NCBI GenBank assembly: GCA_030431985.1
Contig: JAUIIB010000031.1
Coordinates: 1 to 33,625, forward strand
Direction of reading: 5' to 3'
Length of the DNA stretch: 33,625 nt
Source of the DNA: Gammaproteobacteria bacterium
GTDB taxonomy: Bacteria > Pseudomonadota > Gammaproteobacteria > Burkholderiales > Nitrosomonadaceae
The position numbers were made by a program, and so were the translations under genes. Below are positions 28,388-33,625 of this stretch, piece after piece. The notes below the pieces were generated by a model. That model saw nothing but the letters and a program-made list of their open reading frames with translations. It was not told the DNA's origin and did no database searches. How positions within the stretch are numbered: the stretch's first letter is position 1; every line of letters begins with the position of its first letter.

Positions 28388-29602
28388 ATGAAAAAAATAA
28401 ATAAAGTGGTGCTTGCTTTTTCGGGTGGATTGGATACGTCGGTTATTCTTAAATGGTTGCAAGATACCTACCAGTGTGAAGTAGTGACGTTTACAGCTGA
28501 TGTCGGTCAAGGGGAAGAGGTTGAGCCGGCCCGCGCAAAGGCGCAGCAATTGGGGGTTAAAGAAATCTACATCGAAGATTTGCGCGAAGAGTTTGTGCGT
28601 GACTATGTATTCCCGATGTTTAGAGCGAATGCCATTTATGAGGGTGAGTATTTGCTGGGCACAAGTATTGCGAGACCGCTTATTGCCAAAAGGCAGGTTG
28701 AAATAGCGCGGGAAACAAACGCAGATGCCGTGTCGCACGGTGCAACAGGGAAAGGAAATGATCAGGTTCGCTTTGAACTAGGTTATTACGCATTGCAACC
28801 GGATATTCATGTCATTGCTCCGTGGCGGGAATGGGATTTATCCTCGAGAGAAAAATTGCTGAATTATGCCGAAAAAAATGGTATTCCGGTTGAAATGAAG
28901 AAAAAGACGGGGTCGCCGTATAGTATGGACGCCAATCTTTTACATATTTCATACGAAGGGCGTAGCTTGGAGAATCCTGCGGTTGAGCCGGAGGAAAGCA
29001 TGTGGCGCTGGAGTGTATCTCCGGAAAATGCACCTGACGAGGCTGAATACTTGGATGTCGAATTTCGGCGCGGTGATGTAGTGGCTCTGAACGGTGATGC
29101 AATGACGCCCGCGCAAGTACTGACGCAATTGAATCAATTGGGCGGAAAGCATGGAATTGGTCGTCTTGATCTGGTGGAGAATCGTTATGTTGGGATGAAG
29201 TCTCGTGGTTGTTATGAGACGCCGGGTGGAACAATCTTGTTGCGTGCACACCGTGCAATAGAATCGATTACACTGGATAGAGAAGTTGCGCACTTAAAGG
29301 ATGAGATGATGCCGCGTTATGCTGCGTTAATTTATAATGGATATTGGTGGAGTCCGGAGCGAAGCGCAATGCAAACAATGATTGATGCAACACAAGATAA
29401 CGTTAATGGATGGGTCAGGCTAAAGTTGTATAAAGGTAATGTTATTGTTGTTGGACGGGATTCAGAGACGAATTCGCTATTCGACGAAGCTATTGCTACA
29501 TTTGAAGATGATGCCGGTGCATATAATCAAGCCGATGCAGCGGGTTTTATCAGATTAAATGCGCTGAGATTAAGAATGGCTGCCGGAATGAAAAAGGAAT
29601 AA
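28388..29602 (+). CDS. argG: Argininosuccinate synthase
   Basis: A 404-residue enzyme that condenses citrulline and aspartate with ATP. The PP-loop AFSGGLDTS lies at the N-terminus (about 8-16), followed by GQGEE, the citrulline/aspartate region [14 protein letters not shown], and [11 protein letters not shown]. It is of the shorter, about 400-residue type. The frame is open back to an ATG at 28349, but the ATG at 28388 places the PP-loop at the position usual in the family; both have weak Shine-Dalgarno sites. It completes the argD-argF-argG run. Confidence 0.94.
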   Translation: MKKINKVVLAFSGGLDTSVILKWLQDTYQCEVVTFTADVGQGEEVEPARAKAQQLGVKEIYIEDLREEFVRDYVFPMFRANAIYEGEYLLGTSIARPLIAKRQVEIARETNADAVSHGATGKGNDQVRFELGYYALQPDIHVIAPWREWDLSSREKLLNYAEKNGIPVEMKKKTGSPYSMDANLLHISYEGRSLENPAVEPEESMWRWSVSPENAPDEAEYLDVEFRRGDVVALNGDAMTPAQVLTQLNQLGGKHGIGRLDLVENRYVGMKSRGCYETPGGTILLRAHRAIESITLDREVAHLKDEMMPRYAALIYNGYWWSPERSAMQTMIDATQDNVNGWVRLKLYKGNVIVVGRDSETNSLFDEAIATFEDDAGAYNQADAAGFIRLNALRLRMAAGMKKE

Positions 29603-29657
29603 TTGAAGTCTTCGGTGTTGTATTGTTAAAGAACTGCTTGCTTATTGGATTGTATTA

Positions 29658-30143
29658 ATGCCTTCATTTGATATTGTCTCAGAAGTTGATGGTCACGAGA
29701 TAAAAAACTCAGTTGATCAAACGAATAAAGAAATTAAATCTAGGTTTGATTTTAAGGGGACAGATGCGCGTGTGGAGCAAGCAGATTTCATCCTGACGAT
29801 ATATGCTGATGATAAGTTTAAGCTGGAACAGGTCGAGGATATACTGCGAGCTAGGTTGACGAAAAGAAAAATCGATGTGCGATGTTTGGAAATGAAGCAG
29901 CTGGAAAAAATAAGCGGTAATAAGGTTAAGCAAGAAATTCTTGTGAGAACCGGGCTAAATACTGAGCTGGCAAAAAAGATTGCAAAAATTTTAAAAGAAA
30001 GCAAGCTGAAAGTTCAGGCGAGTATTCAAGGCGACAGTGTGCGCGTATCAGGCTCAAAAAAAGATGTGCTTCAAGATGCAATACAGGTTGTCAAAAAAAC
30101 GATTGTAGACTTTCCGCTGCAGTATCATAATTTTAGGAACTGA
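29658..30143 (+). CDS. YajQ-family cyclic di-GMP/nucleotide-binding protein
   Basis: A 161-residue protein opening [17 protein letters not shown] and containing [10 protein letters not shown], both hallmark segments of the YajQ (UPF0234) family of two ferredoxin-like folds. Members have been reported to bind cyclic di-GMP (in Xanthomonas and Pseudomonas) or nucleotides and RNA. Many lysines in the second half fit nucleic-acid binding. It may lie at the end of the arg transcript (55 bases after argG) and precedes the str promoter. The EAL protein at the other window end is another possible cyclic di-GMP protein, but no link is shown. Confidence 0.93.
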   Translation: MPSFDIVSEVDGHEIKNSVDQTNKEIKSRFDFKGTDARVEQADFILTIYADDKFKLEQVEDILRARLTKRKIDVRCLEMKQLEKISGNKVKQEILVRTGLNTELAKKIAKILKESKLKVQASIQGDSVRVSGSKKDVLQDAIQVVKKTIVDFPLQYHNFRN

Positions 30144-30260
30144 TACGTGATGCGCATCAGATTGCTGACTGTAATTTTCTTGAAAGAAGATTTAATGTCG
30201 GGAAATATTCATTATTTCTCGAAGTGTAGTAAAACAAGCGAGTAGTTGCGGAACTATGTC

Positions 30261-30289
30261 TTGACATAAGGCTGGAAACCCCATAGAAT
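30261..30289 (+). promoter_or_regulatory. Sigma-70 promoter of the str operon (rpsL-rpsG-fusA-tuf)
   Basis: TTGACA (30261-30266, perfect -35) is separated by exactly 17 bases from TAGAAT (30284-30289, five of six -10 bases). Transcription should start near 30296, giving an rpsL leader of about 165 bases. The strength fits ribosomal protein and elongation factor genes. Because rpoBC is not upstream here, this promoter probably drives the whole operon. Confidence 0.8.
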
Positions 30290-30311
30290 CCGCAGTCTTT
30301 TCTATCGTGCC

Positions 30312-30395
30312 ATGTGGGTTTACCACCTTCGCGAAGAGGCAAACAGATTGGTCGTTTGGTTCGTGGGTTACGGTAGCGTTAATACTTCAATTTAG
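30312..30395 (+). other. Possible 27-codon leader ORF ahead of rpsL
   Basis: Within the str leader an ATG opens a 27-codon frame ending in TAG, 22 bases before the terminator-like hairpin. The product would be rich in aromatic residues (two Trp, two Tyr, one Phe). There is no Shine-Dalgarno before it and a frame this short can occur by chance, so it is only a candidate leader peptide. Confidence 0.18.
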
Positions 30396-30417
30396 CAAAT
30401 AAAATAATAAAGGGTCA

Positions 30418-30445
30418 GGGCGGCTTTAGGCCGTCCCCGTTTTTT
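30418..30445 (+). terminator. rpsL: Terminator-like hairpin (candidate attenuator) directly before rpsL
   Basis: GGGCGGC (30418-30424) pairs with GCCGTCC (30430-30436) through seven pairs (one G-T) around a five-base loop. After CCG comes a run of six T (30440-30445), the form of an intrinsic terminator. The rpsL Shine-Dalgarno AGGA starts at the next base but one. Placed inside the str leader, it would act as an attenuator rather than only ending the yajQ transcript. Confidence 0.65.
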
Positions 30446-30459
30446 AGGACTTAGTATAT

Positions 30460-30837
30460 ATGCCAACGATAAGTCAATTAGTTCGTAAACCGCGCGTAGC
30501 TAAACGTGTTAAAAGCAATGTGCCTGCGTTAGAAAATTGTCCACAAAAAAGAGGTGTTTGCACTCGTGTCTATACAACAACACCAAAAAAACCAAATTCC
30601 GCGCTTCGTAAGGTTGCTAGGGTTAGACTGACGAATGGTTATGAAGTTTCCAGCTATATCGGTGGTGAAGGGCACAACTTGCAAGAGCACTCGGTAGTGC
30701 TTATTCGGGGCGGGCGTGTGAAAGATCTTCCTGGTGTTCGTTATCATACGGTAAGGGGCAGCCTTGATACTGCGGGTGTGAATGACCGCAAGCAAGGGCG
30801 TTCCAAATATGGTTCAAAAAAACCAAAAACAGCCTGA
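30460..30837 (+). CDS. rpsL: 30S ribosomal protein S12
   Basis: A 125-residue protein of the decoding centre. The streptomycin-region segments [12 protein letters not shown] and [17 protein letters not shown] are wild type in form, including the lysines whose change gives resistance and the aspartate that RimO methylthiolates in E. coli. A Shine-Dalgarno AGGA (30446-30449) lies 10 bases from the ATG. It is first in the str operon, 29 bases before rpsG. Confidence 0.97.
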   Translation: MPTISQLVRKPRVAKRVKSNVPALENCPQKRGVCTRVYTTTPKKPNSALRKVARVRLTNGYEVSSYIGGEGHNLQEHSVVLIRGGRVKDLPGVRYHTVRGSLDTAGVNDRKQGRSKYGSKKPKTA

Positions 30838-30866
30838 CGGTAGCTGCTAAAAAATAAGAGGATAAT

Positions 30867-31337
30867 ATGCCAAGACGTAGAGAAGTGCCAAAGCGAGAAA
30901 TACTGCCGGATCCAAAGTTTCATAATGTTGAATTGGCCAAGTTTGTAAATGTTTTAATGACGCGCGGGAAAAAATCGGTTGCAGAGGGCATCATATACGA
31001 CGCGCTCGAGCACATAGAGAAAAAAACGGGAAGTGATCCTATGGAAGTTTTCACTCAAGCGCTGACGAATGTGCGTCCATTGGTCGAAGTTAAAAGTCGC
31101 CGCGTTGGGGGTGCAAATTATCAGGTTCCTGTGGAAGTTCGGTCTGTTCGTCGCAACGCGCTCGCAATGCGCTGGTTAAGAGATGCGGCCAGAAAAAGAA
31201 GCGAGAAGTCTATGGATATGCGCTTAGCAGGTGAATTAGCCGAAGCAGCTGAAGGCAGGGGCGGTGCTGTTAAGAAAAAAGAAGAAGTGCACAGGATGGC
31301 GGAATCGAACAAAGCCTTTTCACATTTCAGATTCTAG
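30867..31337 (+). CDS. rpsG: 30S ribosomal protein S7
   Basis: A 156-residue protein that starts assembly of the 30S head by binding 16S rRNA. It opens [18 protein letters not shown] and has [11 protein letters not shown] and the [15 protein letters not shown] beta hairpin that reaches the E site. The length is normal. GAGG precedes the ATG. In E. coli S7 represses the operon at the rpsL-rpsG junction; the junction here is only 29 bases, too short for the long E. coli structure. Confidence 0.97.
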   Translation: MPRRREVPKREILPDPKFHNVELAKFVNVLMTRGKKSVAEGIIYDALEHIEKKTGSDPMEVFTQALTNVRPLVEVKSRRVGGANYQVPVEVRSVRRNALAMRWLRDAARKRSEKSMDMRLAGELAEAAEGRGGAVKKKEEVHRMAESNKAFSHFRF

Positions 31338-31401
31338 GTGGATTTGGATAGTTCTTAATTATTTCGATACAGCATTACATTACATTTCGGGGCATTAAAC
31401 T

Positions 31402-33492
31402 GTGGCAAGAAAAACACCTATAAATCACTATAGAAATATTGGCATCATGGCGCATATCGACGCTGGTAAAACAACGACCACTGAGCGCGTGCTTTTCTAT
31501 ACGGGTGTGTCGCACAAACTGGGTGAGGTTCATGATGGTGCGGCGACTATGGACTGGATGGAGCAGGAGCAAGAGAGGGGAATTACCATTACTTCAGCAG
31601 CAACTACATGTTTCTGGAAGGGTATGGATGGAAGCTATCCTGAGCACCGAATCAATATTATTGATACACCGGGCCACGTTGATTTTACCATCGAGGTTGA
31701 GCGTTCTTTGCGGGTTTTAGATGGCGCATGTACAGTATTTTGTGCTGTAGGCGGCGTTCAGCCGCAAACTGAAACAGTCTGGCGTCAGGCAAATAAATAT
31801 CAGGTGCCGCGACTGGCTTTTGTAAACAAAATGGATAGATCTGGCGCGAATTTCATGCGTGTTTATGATCAGATTAAATCGCGCCTTCAGGCTGTTCCTG
31901 TGCCCATACAATTACCGATCGGATCTGAAGATCAATTCGAGGGTATTGTTGACCTGGTGAAGATGAAGGCTATTTATTGGGATGAAGAATCTCGCGGGCT
32001 TAAGTATGAGGAGCGGGATATACCAGATAATATGGCAGCTGAGGCTCAGGAATGGCGGGAAAAAATGCTGGAAACAGCGGCCGAAGCTGATGAGGACTTA
32101 ATGAACAATTATCTGGAAAACGGCGAGCTAAGTGTTTCAGATATTAAAAAAGGTTTGCGTTTGAGAACCGTTGGCAATGAAATCGTGCCAATGTTGTGTG
32201 GAACTGCATTCAAAAACAAAGGCGTTCAGGCAATGCTTGACGCCGTGCTGGATTATATGCCGTCGCCAGTAGATGTGGTCGCGATACAAGGGGTAAAAGA
32301 TAACGGTGAGGCGGATCAGAGAAAGTCTGATGACAATGAACCATTTTCGGCGCTGGCGTTTAAAGTGGCTACCGATCCTTATGTCGGTCAGTTGATATTT
32401 TTTAGAGTGTATTCGGGTGTGGTTAATTCGGGTGACTCGGTGTATAACCCCATTAAATCGAAAAAAGAAAGGGTTGGTCGTATTTTGCAAATGCACGCAA
32501 ATCAACGAGAGGAGATTAAGGAGGTGCGTGCAGGAGATATTGCTGCTGCGGTCGGGCTTAAGGAAGTAACGACAGGTGATACGCTATGTGATTCAAGTTC
32601 TATCATTACGCTGGAAAAGATGGATTTTCCAGACCCGGTTATACATGTTGCGGTAGAGCCAAAAACTAAATTGGATCAGGAAAAGATGGGGATTGCATTA
32701 AATCGCCTTGCTCAAGAAGATCCGTCGTTTCGGGTTAGAACAGATGAGGAGTCTGGGCAAACAATTATTTCCGGAATGGGTGAGCTGCACCTTGAAATTA
32801 TTGTTGATCGTATGAAGCGCGAATTTAGCGTGGAGGCAAATGTTGGTGCGCCTCAGGTTGCGTATCGAGAGGCAATCAAGAAACTGATCGAGGTTGAAGG
32901 AAAATTTGTTAAACAATCGGGTGGTCGCGGGCAATACGGACATGTTTGGCTTAAAATGGAACCTAATTCAGCTGGTAAAGGTTTTGAGTTTGTCGATGAA
33001 ATAAAAGGCGGTGTAGTGCCGCGAGAATATATCCCCGCGGTGGAGAAAGGATTGCTCGATACATTGCCAAATGGTATACTGGCTGGTTTTCCGGTAGTGG
33101 ATGTGAAAGTGACGTTATTCGATGGTTCTTACCATGATGTGGACTCGAATGAGAATGCCTTTAAGATGGCTGCCTCGATGGCTTTTAAAGATGGAATGAG
33201 AAAGGCCGATCCGGTGCTGTTAGAGCCAATGATGGCGGTCGAAGTGGAGTCTCCGGAAGAGTTTATGGGAAATGTGGTTGGTGATTTGTCGTCAAGGCGC
33301 GGCATGATTCAAGGTATGGAAGATACGCCGGGAATGAAACTAATACGTGCGGAAGTGCCGTTGGCTGAGATGTTTGGCTACTCTACCGCTTTACGTTCGG
33401 CAACCCAGGGTAGGGCGACATATTCGATGGAATTTAAGCATTATGCTGAAGCGCCGAAAAATGTAGCCGAGGCAATTATTAATAAGAAATAA
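31402..33492 (+). CDS. fusA: Translation elongation factor G
   Basis: A 696-residue GTPase that drives translocation and, with RRF, ribosome recycling. G1 is [12 protein letters not shown], switch I ends with [13 protein letters not shown]3 is DTPGHVDFT and G4 is NKMD. Domains II to V follow, with GMGELHLEI in domain III and GGRGQYGHV in domain IV. The start is GTG (31402) with a G-rich stretch (GGGG, 31389-31392) 9 bases upstream. It is a single, normal-length EF-G; the mitochondrial-like split type is excluded by the normal sequence. Confidence 0.97.
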   Translation: MARKTPINHYRNIGIMAHIDAGKTTTTERVLFYTGVSHKLGEVHDGAATMDWMEQEQERGITITSAATTCFWKGMDGSYPEHRINIIDTPGHVDFTIEVERSLRVLDGACTVFCAVGGVQPQTETVWRQANKYQVPRLAFVNKMDRSGANFMRVYDQIKSRLQAVPVPIQLPIGSEDQFEGIVDLVKMKAIYWDEESRGLKYEERDIPDNMAAEAQEWREKMLETAAEADEDLMNNYLENGELSVSDIKKGLRLRTVGNEIVPMLCGTAFKNKGVQAMLDAVLDYMPSPVDVVAIQGVKDNGEADQRKSDDNEPFSALAFKVATDPYVGQLIFFRVYSGVVNSGDSVYNPIKSKKERVGRILQMHANQREEIKEVRAGDIAAAVGLKEVTTGDTLCDSSSIITLEKMDFPDPVIHVAVEPKTKLDQEKMGIALNRLAQEDPSFRVRTDEESGQTIISGMGELHLEIIVDRMKREFSVEANVGAPQVAYREAIKKLIEVEGKFVKQSGGRGQYGHVWLKMEPNSAGKGFEFVDEIKGGVVPREYIPAVEKGLLDTLPNGILAGFPVVDVKVTLFDGSYHDVDSNENAFKMAASMAFKDGMRKADPVLLEPMMAVEVESPEEFMGNVVGDLSSRRGMIQGMEDTPGMKLIRAEVPLAEMFGYSTALRSATQGRATYSMEFKHYAEAPKNVAEAIINKK

Positions 33493-33519
33493 GTTTGGGG
33501 AAAGTATAAGGGGCAGATC

Positions 33520-33625
33520 ATGGCAAAAAGCAAGTTTGAGCGTTCGAAGCCGCATGTAAATGTGGGTACGATTGGGCATGTAGATCATGGTAAGACGACG
33601 TTAACGGCGGCGATTACGACGATAC
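33520..33625 (+). CDS. tuf: Translation elongation factor Tu, N-terminal part (cut by window end)
   Basis: The first 35 codons are present: [20 protein letters not shown], then VDHGKTT with the GTP-binding loop. EF-Tu carries aminoacyl-tRNA to the ribosome. It begins 27 bases after fusA with AAGGGG (33509-33513) as Shine-Dalgarno, the usual fusA-tuf order of the str operon. The remainder lies beyond the window. Confidence 0.96.
   Translation, partial: MAKSKFERSKPHVNVGTIGHVDHGKTTLTAAITTI

Larger units (their letters stand above)
30144..30459 (+). other. yajQ-rpsL intergenic region holding the str promoter and leader
   Basis: These 316 bases carry, in order, a 12-bp palindrome TGATGCGCATCA (30148-30159), the str promoter (30261-30289), a leader from about 30296 with small foldable elements (CTTCGCGAAG at 30327-30336; CAAAC...GTTTG from about 30340), a short open frame (30312-30395), and a terminator-like hairpin (30418-30445). 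No larger gene is present. Confidence 0.6.

Noticed and set aside
28812..29258. 148-residue minus-strand open frame
   Set aside because: It is antisense to argG, whose motifs are intact across the same bases; composition is His/Ser/Pro-rich as expected for a shadow.
30157..30342. 61-residue minus-strand open frame before rpsL
   Set aside because: It covers the strong str promoter on the opposite strand and has no family resemblance or good start signal.
1..33625. CRISPR arrays, tRNA or rRNA genes, prophage
   Set aside because: No regularly spaced repeats, no tRNA-like cloverleaf with conserved T-loop and no phage genes were noticed; this was by reading only, not by a search program.

Overview
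The window looks like a chromosomal segment of a betaproteobacterium, most plausibly an ammonia oxidiser of the Nitrosomonas type. This is inferred from gene order (glyA-nrdR-ribD, a gyrA-serC-pheA-hisC-tyrA type operon, argD-argF-argG, rpsL-rpsG-fusA-tuf), moderate-to-low G+C by eye, an asparagine synthetase of the exosortase A (PEP-CTERM) class, and an RpfE-type protein. No 16S rRNA or nitrification gene is present, so the genus is an inference.

Layout. Positions 1-130 hold the 3' end of an IS256-family transposase and what looks like its right terminal inverted repeat. Next come a PAS-EAL membrane protein whose DDFG motif is lost (-), an RpfE-like protein (-) and a membrane-anchored retropepsin-like protease (+). 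They are followed by NADP-isocitrate dehydrogenase (+), a cold-shock protein (-) with its own promoter and untranslated leader, and the adaptor/unfoldase pair clpS-clpA (+). A gap with one doubtful small ORF leads to glyA-nrdR-ribD (+). The exosortase-type asparagine synthetase (-) then faces away from a two-gene unit (+). That unit is a CysN-CysC fusion in which the GTPase half has lost its nucleotide-binding motifs while the APS kinase half is intact, followed 13 bases later by a DHH phosphoesterase. From 25827 down to 16765 a tightly packed minus-strand run reads gyrA-serC-serA-pheA-hisC-DAHP synthase-tyrA. The plus strand then carries argD-argF-argG, a YajQ-family gene and the str operon rpsL-rpsG-fusA-tuf, with tuf cut by the window end.

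How the genes work together. The minus-strand block joins serine synthesis (serA, serC) to entry into the shikimate route (DAHP synthase) and to the Phe, Tyr and His branch enzymes, all behind gyrA. The argD-F-G run covers three arginine-pathway steps. ClpS and ClpA form the N-degron delivery and unfolding module for ClpP. The most unusual unit is the pseudo-GTPase/APS kinase fusion with the DHH phosphoesterase. The first could make PAPS and the second could clear PAP, the by-product of sulfotransferases, so together they suggest a sulfation-support module. It lies next to an exosortase-system amidotransferase.

The str operon is preceded by a near-consensus promoter (TTGACA, 17 bases, TAGAAT) and a leader of about 165 bases. 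That leader ends in a hairpin plus T-run immediately before the rpsL Shine-Dalgarno, which suggests attenuation. No tRNA, rRNA or CRISPR array was seen.
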